From NCBI RefSeq assembly GCF_030317205.1, contig NZ_JASZYB010000003.1, forward strand, positions 310,001 to 374,000: 64,000 nucleotides of DNA, in the 5' to 3' direction. Position numbers and translations under genes: made by a program. Under the pieces are notes generated by a model. The model was given only the letters and a program-made list of their open reading frames with translations, searched no databases and had not been told where the DNA came from. Numbering within the stretch: position 1 is the stretch's first letter; the number at the start of each line of letters is the position of its first letter. This document shows, piece after piece, positions 21,575-30,348 of this stretch. The DNA is from Variovorax sp. J2L1-78 (GTDB lineage: Bacteria; Pseudomonadota; Gammaproteobacteria; Burkholderiales; Burkholderiaceae_C).

Positions 21575-21847
21575 TCACACGTCCAGCAACTGCCGGTGCT
21601 TGATGTGTCGCGCGAAGACCTGCATGAATTGCGGGTCCAGGCGAGCTCCCCAGACGGCGAGCGAATGTCCGATGACCCATAGCCCGAAGCCGGGAAGCCA
21701 GAGCTGCAGGCCCAAGCCGACTGCGGCGGCCAGCGTGCCGTTGGCGATCGCCACGGTGCGCGGTGCCCCACCCAGCAGGATCGGCTCGGTCAAAGACCGG
21801 TGCAGCGGCACCTCGAAGCCGGCCAGACTTCCGATGGTGGAGTTCAT
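21575..21847 (-). CDS. trbD: Conjugal transfer protein TrbD (VirB3-like)
   Basis: A 90-aa inner-membrane protein. The start ATG at 21847 overlaps the trbC stop (ATGA). It begins near EVPLHRSLTEPILLGGAPR, the VirB3 signature. Two adjacent membrane segments follow (AIANGTLAAAVGLGLQLWLPGFGLWVIGHSLAVW). A basic end contains DPQFMQVFARHIKHR. It works with the VirB4-like ATPase encoded next. Confidence 0.93.
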   Translation of the reverse strand: MNSTIGSLAGFEVPLHRSLTEPILLGGAPRTVAIANGTLAAAVGLGLQLWLPGFGLWVIGHSLAVWGARLDPQFMQVFARHIKHRQLLDV

Positions 21848-22176
21848 GCCAGCACCGCCCCGCCCGTGAAGCTGAAGAAGGTCAGGAAGAAACTGGACGC
21901 GGCGAAAGCGATCGACAGACCAAACACGATCTGGATCAATTTCCGGAAGCCGCCGCTGGTGTCGCCGAAGGCTAGGGCCAGGCCAGTCGAAATGATGACG
22001 ATCACTGCAATGATCCGTGCCACCGGTCCCTGAATGGATTCGAGCACCGATTGCAGCGGTGCCTCCCAAGGCATGTTCGAGCCGGCCGCATGCGCGGGCA
22101 GCGCCACGGCGAGCAGCAGCGCCGCTGCGGCGGCAACGTAGAGAAGCGGTTTTGCGGAAACGCGTGAAGTCGTCAT
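21844..22176 (-). CDS. trbC: Conjugal transfer pilin TrbC (VirB2-like)
   Basis: A 110-aa prepilin. A long signal sequence ends at AHAAGSN. The mature part has two hydrophobic helices (GPVARIIAVIVIISTGLALAFG and LIQIVFGLSIAFAASSFFLTFF) separated by DTSGGFRK. This is the TrbC/VirB2 pattern. It overlaps trbB by an ATGA junction and trbD likewise. Confidence 0.93.
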   Translation of the reverse strand: MTTSRVSAKPLLYVAAAAALLLAVALPAHAAGSNMPWEAPLQSVLESIQGPVARIIAVIVIISTGLALAFGDTSGGFRKLIQIVFGLSIAFAASSFFLTFFSFTGGAVLA

Positions 22177-23188
22177 GAAGGATCTCCTGTGGAAGAAGGG
22201 TTGGAAGGAGGAAGCGACGGGAAGAAAGACAGCTCGGTATCGAGCTGGTAGCCGTGGCTGTCATGGCCGACGACGCGCGCGATCTCTCGCACGCGGCGCG
22301 AGCGGCCACGGCCGGCAATGAAGACGATGACGTTGACCGCCTCGGCAATCAGGGCGCGCGGGATGGTCACGCTGACCTCCTGCACCAGTTGCTCCAGCCG
22401 CGTGAGCGCGCCGTGCGCCGAGCCGGCATGCACGGTGGCAATGCCGCCGGGTGTCCAGTGCCCCAGGCCTTGAGCAGGTCCAGTGCTTCGGAGCCGCGCA
22501 CCTCGCCGACGACAATGCGGTCCGGTCGCAGCCGCAAGGTGGCACGCACCAGGTCGGCCATGGTGCTCACGCCCGGCTCGGTGCGCATGCACACATGGTC
22601 GTCGCTGCGGCACTGGAGCTCCACCGTGTCTTCGAGGATCAGCACACGGTCGCGCGTCTCTGCGATCTCGTCGAGCAAGGCATTGGCCAGCGTGGTCTTG
22701 CCGGTGCTGGTGCCGCCCGCGATGACGACGTTCAGGCGCTCGCGCACCGCGCGGCGCAGGAACGCCGCCTGCTCCTCGGTCATCACGCCATCGGCCACGT
22801 AATGGGCCAGCGTCATGATGTGCAGCGCCCGCTTGCGGATCGCAAACGACGGCGCGCGCACGACGGGCGGCAGCACCCCAAGGAAGCGTTCACCAGTCTC
22901 AGGCAGCTCGGCCGACAGGATCGGTGCGCCCGGATGCACCTCGGTCCGCACGTGCGCGGCCACCAGCCGGATGATCCGTTCGGCCACTGCGGGCGGAATC
23001 GCTGCGCCGGTGGCCTCCCGGCCCGAGCCCAGCCGGTCCACCCAAAGCGAGCCGTCCGGGTTCAGCAGCACTTCGACGACTTCGGGGTCCTCCAACGCGG
23101 CCGCAATCTCCGGCCCCATGGCTGTGCGCAGCATGCGGATGCGCCGCTCCAACGAGGCGTCCATGCCGTTCGGATCAGGCAGGTTCAC
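22173..23188 (-). pseudogene. trbB: Conjugal transfer ATPase TrbB (VirB11-like), frameshifted
   Basis: A VirB11-type traffic ATPase split by a one-base deletion. The first frame, from a GTG at 23188 preceded by GGAGG, carries the N-terminal domain, Walker A (IAGGTSTGKTT, about 156-166) and the Asp/His boxes (RPDRIVVGEVRGSEAL). It reads LKAWGTGHP and then leaves frame. The second frame resumes with GGIATVHAGSAHGALTRLEQLVQEVSVTIPRAL and continues to the normal stop overlapping trbC. One base is missing in the G run at 22449-22451 (GGG where GGGG would restore CACCCCGGC). All flanking genes are intact, so this is either a recent mutation that would cripple transfer or a sequencing error. Confidence 0.88.
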
Positions 23189-23660
23189 GAGGAACCTCCA
23201 TGGCGTCGGCATCGGTCCCCGACTGGGCATCCGCCTGCGTCGGGTCAGCTGCAGCGGGTCCAATGTCCTCATGGACTTCGCGCACCAGGCTGCGCCCGCG
23301 CTGGATCTGGCGCGCGAGCTGTTCGATGAACTGCACGTAGCGGGCGCGCCCCTGCGCGCGAGCGGCCTCCTGCTGTCCCTCGGGAACAGGGATCGAGACC
23401 GTCAAGAAGTAGCGGACGTAGAGCGCCACCGTCTCGATCAGCACGTTCTGGTCGCGCTCCAGGCGGTCGAACTGGCGTGAAAGCTGGTCCAGGCGTTTGG
23501 CGATGGCGGCCTCACGCTGGTCCTCCCCATCGGGCGAGAGGAACGAAGCCAGCGCCGCAGCGATCACGGCGGACTTCGACACGCCCTTGTGCGTCGCGAT
23601 CTGGTCCAGACGCTTCGCGTGCTCCGGCTCGATGAAGATGTTCAGCCGGGCGCGGGTCAT
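23175..23660 (-). CDS. CopG-family ribbon-helix-helix protein of the transfer operon
   Basis: A 161-aa protein with an N-terminal ribbon-helix-helix domain (MTRARLNIFIEPEHAKRLDQIATHKGVSKSAVIAAAL). A predicted coiled coil follows (EAAIAKRLDQLSRQFDRLERDQNVLIE), then a hydrophobic YVRYFLTVSIPVP. Such genes are regularly placed between traG and trbB in Tn4371-type elements and are thought to regulate the operon. Its start overlaps the traG stop (ATGA) and its end overlaps the trbB GTG start by 14 bases. Confidence 0.88.
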   Translation of the reverse strand: MTRARLNIFIEPEHAKRLDQIATHKGVSKSAVIAAALASFLSPDGEDQREAAIAKRLDQLSRQFDRLERDQNVLIETVALYVRYFLTVSIPVPEGQQEAARAQGRARYVQFIEQLARQIQRGRSLVREVHEDIGPAAADPTQADAQSGTDADAMEVPREPA

Positions 23661-25660
23661 AGCGCGATCCCGTCATCAGGGTCCAGTGCGACCAAACGCG
23701 CGGTGCGCATCAACTTCCGGTCCACGTCTTGCGGCCGCAGCGGCACGTCGTCTTCGTCATCAAGCACCAGCAGGCCCTCGCCGTCAGGCACCAAGGGCGC
23801 ATCGGCGGTGAAATCCAGTTCGGGTTTGAGCTGGTGGCCACCCTCGTCGGCAAGACCGCCCGCATCGCCGCCAGAAGAAGTCGACAGTGCAGCCAGCGGT
23901 GGCAATCCGCTCCAGTCGTCAGGGCGCGTCGCGGGACGGTCCGCGTACGCGCCGGCAACCAGCACGGGCGCGGGCAGGACGCGCGTGGTGAAGTTCCGGT
24001 CCTGGTAGTACCGCAGCTTCTTCGCCTTGATCGGCGGATGGCCGGAGACCATCACGACCGCGTCGTCCTGCGGCAACTGCATCACCTCGCCAGGCGTGAG
24101 CAGAGGACGGGCCGTCTCCTGGCGCGACACCATGAGGTGGCCGAGCCATGGCGCGAGCCGGTGCCCGGCGTAGTTGCGCTGGGCGCGCAGCTCGGTCGCT
24201 GTGCCAAGCGCCTCGGAGATACGCTTGGCCGTGCGCTCATCGTTCGTCGCGAACGCGATGCGCACGTGGCAGTTGTCCAGGATGGAGTGGTTCTGGCCGT
24301 AGGCCTTGTCGATCTGGTTGAGCGACTGCGCGATCAGGAAGGCACGCAGGCCGTAGCCCGCCATGAAAGCCAGTGCGGATTCGAAGAAGTCCAGCCGCCC
24401 AAGCGCAGGGAACTCGTCCAGCATCAGCAGCAGCTTGTGCTTGCGTGCAATGCCGTCTGAGCCGTCCAGCGACTCCGTCAATCGCCGGCCGACCTGGTTG
24501 AGGATCAAGCGAATCAGCGGCTTGGTGCGGCTGATGTCCGAGGGCGGCACGACCAGGTAGAGCGAGACCGGATGGGCAGCCGAGATGAGGTCGGCGATCC
24601 GCCAGTCGCAGCGCGAGGTGACTTCGGCGACCGTGGGGTCACGGTACAGGCCCAGAAAACTCATCGCGGTGGATAGCACCCCCGAGCGCTCGTTGTCGCT
24701 CTTGTTCAGCACTTCACGTGCAGCCGAGGCGACGACGGGATGGACCTCTTCACCCAGATGCCCGGTGGTCATCATCCGGTGCAGCGTCATCTCGAATGGG
24801 CATGCCGGATCGGACAGGAAGTTGGCCACACCGCGCAGCGTCTTGTCCTCGCCGGCGTAGAGCACGTGCAAGATGGCACCGACCAGCAGGGCATGGCTGG
24901 TCTTCTCCCAGTGGTTGCGCCGCTCCAACGCGCCTTCAGGATCGACCAGAATGTCGGCGATGTTCTGCACATCTCGGACTTCGTACATGCCTCGCCGTAC
25001 TTCGAGCAGCGGGTTGTACGCTGCAGACTTGGCGTCAGTCGGGTTGAATAGCAGGCAATGCGAAGACCGCGCGCGCCAGCCGGCAGTGAGGTTCCAGTTT
25101 TCGCCCTTGATGTCGTGGATCACTGCCGAGCCTGGCCAGGACAGCAGAGTCGGTACGACCAGGCCCACACCCTTGCCGGAACGCGTCGGAGCAAAGGCCA
25201 TCACGTGCTCTGGACCCTCGTGGCGCAGGTATTTGGCGTCCCTGTGCGCGGTCTTGCCAAGGAACACACCGGCAGGCCGAGTCAAGCCGGTTTCGGCAAT
25301 CTCCTCGTTCTCGGCCCATCGAGCGGAACCGTAGGTTGTGACGTGCTTGGCCAACCGTGAGCGCCAGATCGCCATGCCAATGGCCGCGCCCGTGGCCAGC
25401 AATCCGCTCGACGCGGCGATGACCCCGCCGCGCTCAAATACCTCGGGTGCATAGGCACCATAGAAATACCACCACTCGAAAAGCTTCCACGGCTGGTAAA
25501 CCGGCGAATGCGAAACGCGGAACCAAGGTGGTCCAAGCCTGGCCTGATTGCCAAGCGCATGCGCCGTCCACTGCGTGCCAGTCCATAGGCCGGCGAGGGC
25601 GATACCCAGCACCACAACAATCTGTCCGAACAAAATACCGGTCGCACCCCGAGTCGGCAT
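23657..25660 (-). CDS. traG: Type IV coupling protein TraG (VirD4-like)
   Basis: A 667-aa coupling ATPase that brings the relaxase-DNA complex to the secretion channel. N-terminal membrane helices lie at about 8-28 and 78-100. Walker A is APTRSGKGVGL (157-167). Walker B is LLMLDEFPALGRLDFF near residue 400. AQSLNQIDKAYG and the C-terminal Asp/Glu-rich tail complete the family pattern. It is the first gene of the transfer operon, with 274 bases of mostly non-coding DNA before the next gene upstream. No relaxase gene accompanies it here. Confidence 0.95.
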   Translation of the reverse strand: MPTRGATGILFGQIVVVLGIALAGLWTGTQWTAHALGNQARLGPPWFRVSHSPVYQPWKLFEWWYFYGAYAPEVFERGGVIAASSGLLATGAAIGMAIWRSRLAKHVTTYGSARWAENEEIAETGLTRPAGVFLGKTAHRDAKYLRHEGPEHVMAFAPTRSGKGVGLVVPTLLSWPGSAVIHDIKGENWNLTAGWRARSSHCLLFNPTDAKSAAYNPLLEVRRGMYEVRDVQNIADILVDPEGALERRNHWEKTSHALLVGAILHVLYAGEDKTLRGVANFLSDPACPFEMTLHRMMTTGHLGEEVHPVVASAAREVLNKSDNERSGVLSTAMSFLGLYRDPTVAEVTSRCDWRIADLISAAHPVSLYLVVPPSDISRTKPLIRLILNQVGRRLTESLDGSDGIARKHKLLLMLDEFPALGRLDFFESALAFMAGYGLRAFLIAQSLNQIDKAYGQNHSILDNCHVRIAFATNDERTAKRISEALGTATELRAQRNYAGHRLAPWLGHLMVSRQETARPLLTPGEVMQLPQDDAVVMVSGHPPIKAKKLRYYQDRNFTTRVLPAPVLVAGAYADRPATRPDDWSGLPPLAALSTSSGGDAGGLADEGGHQLKPELDFTADAPLVPDGEGLLVLDDEDDVPLRPQDVDRKLMRTARLVALDPDDGIAL

Positions 25661-25934
25661 GGGCTACTCCTCCTTTGCGTCTGGATTCCAGCGCGTGCAT
25701 GCTCCAGCGGCACCGCTTGCCCGAGTTTGGAATCGAGGCCCCAAACCGCACACCCATGGAAGCGCGATGGGGCGGGTTGTGGCGTAAGCTGGCGGAAGAA
25801 GCTGGGGCCGTACGACAGAGTTGCGCTTTTAATGCGTTTAACTCGTCAGCGAGTAGCAGCATCGAGGCAACTGCGCGAACTGTCCAAGACCGATCACGCC
25901 ATGCGGCGCGTCGTAGGAGCGATAGCTGTAACGA

Positions 25935-26822
25935 CTAATGCAAAGTTTTGGTGTGCGCAACAAATCGTTGCAGCGAATGCGGTAGACCGAAGCGCTGGTG
26001 TTTGTGCAGCACGAACGTGGTGATACGCTCGTCCTCGTGCAGTGGTACGGCCACAACATCCGAGCGGCACAGCGTGGCAACGTGACCCGCGTCTGCCAAG
26101 CCCACTCCCAGGCCTGCAGCGATGCGCGTGAAGTAGCCGCTCAGCGTGGAGGCTTCCCCTGCGAATGTAGGAATCGTCGAGTGGCGTTGCGCGATAGCCC
26201 GAATCTGATGCAGAAGGCCCGGCAGCCGATCGGCATGGCAGGACAGGAGCGGAAAGGCCAGCACCTCGGTGATAGGTAGCGTAGGCTGCAATGCGAGTTC
26301 ATGCCCAAACGGCAGCAGTGCCATGGCGCGGTAACTCCACGCGGGCTGCTGCGAGATGGTGTCGTCATTCGGTAGACCGAATGAAAAGCCTGCATCGAGC
26401 TGTTCGCGCTGCAATGCTGCCGCCAACTCCGAAGCACGCATCTCGGTCAGCTCCAGGGGCACCTCCGGGGCCACTTCGCGCCAGCGTACCAAGCACTCGG
26501 AAAGTTTGGGTTGCGCGATTCCGTCGGCCACCCCGATTCGCAACGGTGCGCGGAAGCGGACGTCCGTATCGCGTACGGCGCGATAAGTGCGTTCGACGCG
26601 GATGAAAAGCTTCCGTACCTCCTTGAGCAAACGCAGACCGGCAGGCGTCAAATGCAACTTGCGCGGGGTGCGGACAAATAACTGCACGCCCAGCTGATCT
26701 TCGAGATCGCGGATGGTCCGCGATAGCGGGGTCTGATCGATGTGCACGCGTTCTGCGGCACGGCGAAAGCTAAGTTCCTCAGCGACTGCGATGAAGTAGC
26801 GTAGGTGCCGCAGCTCGATCAT
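25935..26822 (-). CDS. LysR-family transcriptional regulator
   Basis: A 295-aa LysR regulator. The N-terminal helix-turn-helix reads MIELRHLRYFIAVAEELSFRRAAERVHIDQTPLSRTIRDLEDQLGVQLFVR. A type-2 periplasmic-binding effector domain follows (about 90-290). ATG 26822 is preferred over a GTG six bases earlier because the ATG overlaps the stop of a 32-codon ORF in an ATGA junction. Effector and targets are unknown; it faces the traG promoter region. A degenerate copy of about 80 bp of this gene is found at 58160-58241. Confidence 0.9.
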   Translation of the reverse strand: MIELRHLRYFIAVAEELSFRRAAERVHIDQTPLSRTIRDLEDQLGVQLFVRTPRKLHLTPAGLRLLKEVRKLFIRVERTYRAVRDTDVRFRAPLRIGVADGIAQPKLSECLVRWREVAPEVPLELTEMRASELAAALQREQLDAGFSFGLPNDDTISQQPAWSYRAMALLPFGHELALQPTLPITEVLAFPLLSCHADRLPGLLHQIRAIAQRHSTIPTFAGEASTLSGYFTRIAAGLGVGLADAGHVATLCRSDVVAVPLHEDERITTFVLHKHQRFGLPHSLQRFVAHTKTLH

Positions 26823-26917
26823 TGCCACCTCACCGTGTCTGCTAGAAAACGCACGGTGATGAAGGTGGCAAGACGATAGAGAGAAAGCGTCAGGCTAGTG
26901 ACATCAGTGCGATTCAT
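26819..26917 (-). CDS. Small coupled ORF upstream of lysR (32 aa)
   Basis: ATG at 26917 has GGAG seven bases upstream. The peptide is MNRTDVTSLTLSLYRLATFI, then TVRFLADTVRWQ, and its TGA overlaps the lysR ATG. It could be a leader peptide that couples lysR translation, or the reading may be accidental. A 16-base hairpin (26935-26950) stands just upstream of its ribosome site. Confidence 0.4.
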   Translation of the reverse strand: MNRTDVTSLTLSLYRLATFITVRFLADTVRWQ

Positions 26918-26934
26918 TTTTTTCACTCCTTGAT

Positions 26935-26950
26935 CTTGCCTTTCGGCAAG
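26935..26950 (-). promoter_or_regulatory. Hairpin ahead of the lysR leader ORF
   Basis: CTTGCC and GGCAAG form a perfect six-base stem around a four-base loop (GAAA on the minus strand). It ends four bases before the purine-rich AAGGAG of the small ORF. No T run follows on the minus strand, so it is not an obvious terminator; it may control translation. Confidence 0.35.
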
Positions 26951-27471
26951 GTGCCCTGACTCGAACACGCCAGGTCGACATCGATGCAGTTCACGCCGCG
27001 CTGAAAAATGGCTCGATTGGTATCTCTTGCTCCCCCTTTCCGCGGGACCCCGAAGACTCGGCACTGTCGATGCCTAGCCCACAATCCAGTTGTCTTCGCA
27101 GTCGGACCTAGTCAACTTGTCTGCATGCGCGAGTGGGGCCTACACACCAAGCACAACAAGGCGAAGCGGGCGGGAGACGCGAGAGTTGAGCATCCACTTC
27201 CCTTCCATGGAGACTTATTGGTGGTCGAAGAGCAAATCGCCCAGCAGTCGCGCGACATGCACCGCATCTCGACCGACCCATCGGCGATCTGGGTAACTCG
27301 GGTTGTGCTTCGGGAACGAGCTTGAGCGCTTTGAGGATTGACTCGTCCATCCCGTTTGCTTGGCGGATAACGATTCGAAGTTCCTGCGATGGACATACGT
27401 GCTCTATACCTACGCATATGCAAAACTCGTACTGCTTCCCCTGCAAAACCGGGGCTCGTGCGGGGCAAGGA
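26951..27471. other. Intergenic DNA with no supportable gene
   Basis: About 520 bases between the lysR leader and the SnoaL-like gene. Short open readings exist on both strands, but none has a credible start, ribosome site or recognisable sequence. I could not assign a fragment with confidence. Confidence 0.5.
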
Positions 27472-27861
27472 CTAGAACATCGTATTGCTGTTGGCCGATT
27501 CCGCGGGCACTTCCTGGATGACATCCCAGTGCTCGACGATCTTTCCGTTCTCGACACGGAATATTTCGACCGTCGCAAGTTCCTTGCCGAAGAAGAAGCT
27601 CTTCGCGTGAATCCAGACGAGGTCGCCCTCTGCGACCACTCGCTTCACTTCTGCCTTGGTCGGAACGCCGCTGTCAATTGCGCCTTGGATAAGTGCGCGA
27701 ATTTGTTCCTTCCCGTCCGGGTAGAGCGGGTTGTGCTGTATGTATGAATCCCCCCAGTAGCGATCAATTGCGGTCAGATCCAGATTCCCGAAGAGTTCTT
27801 GCGCCGCCTTGAGGACGAGCCGCTTATTGGCGTCGGCCGTTGATGTTGATGCTGTTGTCAT
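27472..27861 (-). CDS. SnoaL-like / NTF2-fold protein
   Basis: A 129-aa cytoplasmic protein of the SnoaL-like family, small alpha+beta barrels that often act as cyclases, isomerases or hydrolases. Seen: DLTAIDRYWGDSYIQHNPLYPDGKEQIRALIQ, then VVAEGDLVWIHAKSFFFG and EIFRVENGKIVEHWDVIQEVP, the usual closing strand set. It is alone on the minus strand downstream of a decayed ene-reductase gene. Substrate unknown. Confidence 0.8.
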   Translation of the reverse strand: MTTASTSTADANKRLVLKAAQELFGNLDLTAIDRYWGDSYIQHNPLYPDGKEQIRALIQGAIDSGVPTKAEVKRVVAEGDLVWIHAKSFFFGKELATVEIFRVENGKIVEHWDVIQEVPAESANSNTMF

Positions 27862-27888
27862 GAAGTTAGCCCTTTCAGTTGTTTGTAG

Positions 27889-28335
27889 TTACATTGCTGG
27901 TCGTTCAGAGACTTGAGCGATTGGTGTGTCGCACGAAGCCACTCTTATACGAGTACGCCAATTGCGGCGGGATCGAACTCTTTCATAGCGTAGCCAGGGT
28001 TGGCGCCTACCTTCTCTGTCCAGTGGATATCGCACATTGGGACTCGTCCGACAGCGATCAGATCGAACTCCTCGCACTCCGTCCGATCGACCAATTGGTC
28101 GAGGCTTGCGGCTTCTGAGCGCTCTCCGCCTGTGTGTGCTGAGGAACTCGTTGTTATGTCCAATAGCATCGACGCTGATGGTCGGCGCCCCCATGGGCTT
28201 TTTCGCCCATCCGGTGATGGTTGAGGCCGTTTTCGCCATGCCACGTTCAAATGACTCCACGCGGCAGGCGCGAAACAGAACGTCATTTGGGGTCGAGGAC
28301 ACTTTGAAAGGCTCCACTGGGAAATGACCCGACAT
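27889..28335 (-). pseudogene. Old Yellow Enzyme-type NADH:flavin oxidoreductase, 3' fragment, frameshifted
   Basis: Two minus-strand frames together spell the C-terminal quarter of an OYE-family enzyme. One frame reads GMAKTASTITGWAKKPMGAPTISVDAIGHNNEF. The next frame reads TGGERSEAASLDQLVDRT, then EFDLIAVGRVPMCDIHWTEKV and KEFDPAAIGVL. These match the conserved barrel strands and the DLIAVGRALLADPxW box. The upstream three quarters of the gene, including the FMN and active-site residues, are missing, and the join needs a frameshift. It is a relic. Confidence 0.7.
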
Positions 28336-28429
28336 TCACAGGAAGAACATCGAGAAAGGTTCGCCGCTTCTCGAGCAACTTGGCGGTCGATCTTTCGATC
28401 ATCTTGAGGAGCCGCCAACCGCCCGCATC

Positions 28430-28831
28430 TCATCCCGCCGGATATTCGATGTCGGAGGCAACCTTGCCGCCCCCGAACGACCAATCTTCCATTACGGTAT
28501 TCGCCGAGAGGCGGACGAAAACATCGTCCGGCGACAGGCCTGGTAATACCGAAAGCTTCTCCACGAGACGGGCCACAAACGCCTTCTTCTCATCACGCCG
28601 CCTTGCGTCGGACTCGATGTTGATGAGGATGAAATCGTCACTTCGCTCGCCGTCGATCCCAAATCGTCGATCGTATATAAGCGTCCCGGGCTCCAACTGT
28701 TCGATGATCTGGAACATGTCGTTCTCAGGCATGAGATAAGCCTCAACGAGGGCTTCATAAATGCTCTGTGATAGCTGCTTGATGTATTCTGAAGACTTAC
28801 CCTTCAGCATAGTTACGCGAACGAGTGGCAT
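28430..28831 (-). CDS. Tautomerase-family protein
   Basis: A 133-aa member of the tautomerase/MIF superfamily. Pro follows the initiator Met (MPLVRVTMLKGKSSEYIKQLSQSIYEALVEAY), giving the catalytic N-terminal proline after Met removal. A second half (DDFILINIESDARRRDEKKAFVARLVEKLSVL) repeats the beta-alpha-beta pattern. The length suits the fused two-motif type. AAGGA precedes the ATG. It probably isomerises an enol or keto intermediate in the small pathway with its neighbours. Substrate unknown. Confidence 0.82.
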   Translation of the reverse strand: MPLVRVTMLKGKSSEYIKQLSQSIYEALVEAYLMPENDMFQIIEQLEPGTLIYDRRFGIDGERSDDFILINIESDARRRDEKKAFVARLVEKLSVLPGLSPDDVFVRLSANTVMEDWSFGGGKVASDIEYPAG

Positions 28832-28919
28832 GGTTTTTCCTTTTCTGTGGTTTGGGGATGAATTGGCGAAAAACGAACATCAGAGTGGCACGCCTATCTG
28901 GCCACGATGGTTTGAACAG

Positions 28920-30059
28920 CTATTCCTCAACGCTGAAGCTCACGCCGGCGTGCCGCCTCAATCGCTCGACCAGGCTGCCGCGCAGCGCAGCGCCAGGGGT
29001 CCAGATGCCACCTGGCACATCCGGCGCACCCATCAGAGCGATCGCCGTTTCAGCGAGCATTTTTGATGACGCGCCATAACCGGGGTCGATATCGCCCTTC
29101 ACTGACGTGCGCACCTTCCGCCCGTCCGTTCCGATTCCGATGAACAGGATGTCGTAAAAGCCGGCCTCACGCTCATCCTTAGTCGGCCCCTCGCCGGGCT
29201 TGGGCAGGAGGCTCATATCCCCTACGCTCGGTATTTCGCCACCGCCAACCACCATCTCGTCGTAAAGGAAATCCCTGCCATAAGGATGACCCATCAAGAG
29301 GTTCGAGCGATGGACGTTCTTGGTATCGAGCGCCGCCATGATGAACGGCCCAACGGGCCCCACGTCGGGGTCATCTCTGACCGCGTCGCCTTGAGGTTGG
29401 GTTGGCCCCTCGAAGCCAGGCGTTAAGCCAAACGGGCTCATAAAGACCGCGCGCTGCACAGCATCGTTTTGAACCGCCGCCATTGTGGCCATCACACTCG
29501 CGACAGAGCCCCCCGAAGGGCCGCCTTGCATGGCCCGCAGCCGAGCTTTCACGTGCGGCGCGGGGGCGCCCAGCGTCGCCTTAGCCGTCTCTTGGGCGTA
29601 ATAGACTCCAAGCTCGAACACCAGCGAATCGAACCCGCATGAGAATAAGATCCGTGCGCCAGACGCCTTCGCCGTCGCCTCGTGCGTATCGATCATCTGA
29701 CGAATCCAGGCGGGCTCGCCACACAAGTCTAAATAATCGACCCCAGCAGCCGCGCAGGCGGCCACCAAGTTTGAGCCGTAGAACTGATAGGGTCCGACGG
29801 TCGAGACAATCGCCTTGGTCCGCGCGATCATCGAGGCGAGTTGAGCCGGGTCGTTCGCGTTGGCCTCCACCAGCGGCATGTCCTTCGGCGCCCCGAGCTG
29901 ATCGCGCACCTCTGCCAATTTCGCTTGGCTGCGACCGGCGATGGCCCACTTCACCTTACCGCCCACGCCATAGTGCCGCGCGTAGTGCTCCGCGACGAGT
30001 CGGCCGATGTAGCCGCTCGCCCCAAAGACAATAATGTCGAACTCCGCCGCCGGGTTCAT
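28920..30059 (-). CDS. Saccharopine-dehydrogenase-like / trans-acting enoyl reductase family
   Basis: A 379-aa NAD(P)-binding protein. The dinucleotide motif is FGASGYIGRLVAEHYARH near residue 11. It then shows WAIAGRSQAKLAEVRDQLG, IVSTVGPYQFYGSNLVAACAAAGVDYLDLCGEPAWIRQMID and FSCGFDSLVFELGVYY. These match the saccharopine dehydrogenase-like family that includes mycobacterial trans-acting enoyl reductases. GGGAG lies before the ATG. It is divergent from the HxlR regulator (289-base gap), which probably controls it. Confidence 0.82.
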   Translation of the reverse strand: MNPAAEFDIIVFGASGYIGRLVAEHYARHYGVGGKVKWAIAGRSQAKLAEVRDQLGAPKDMPLVEANANDPAQLASMIARTKAIVSTVGPYQFYGSNLVAACAAAGVDYLDLCGEPAWIRQMIDTHEATAKASGARILFSCGFDSLVFELGVYYAQETAKATLGAPAPHVKARLRAMQGGPSGGSVASVMATMAAVQNDAVQRAVFMSPFGLTPGFEGPTQPQGDAVRDDPDVGPVGPFIMAALDTKNVHRSNLLMGHPYGRDFLYDEMVVGGGEIPSVGDMSLLPKPGEGPTKDEREAGFYDILFIGIGTDGRKVRTSVKGDIDPGYGASSKMLAETAIALMGAPDVPGGIWTPGAALRGSLVERLRRHAGVSFSVEE

Positions 30060-30348
30060 GGCAGGCTCCCTCTAGCTAATCGCATGTGCTCTTCGCTCCA
30101 ATTTGCCCGAGCTGGCAAGCATTCCTCGCAGGCGTCATCGGGGCGCCCCATCGCGAAATGCCTCAACAAATCGGTTTAACTTTACAACCACCGCCCAGAT
30201 GGTACTCTGTCTGGTTTATTTTTGCAACCTACGGCTTGAGTACGAATCGATGCAAACCAGGACACCACAGTGACTGCGGCGCTGTCGGAACGTGGATCGT
30301 CTATAGCAACAAGCCACTGGCATGCACACATCGGCATGAAGGAGTGAG

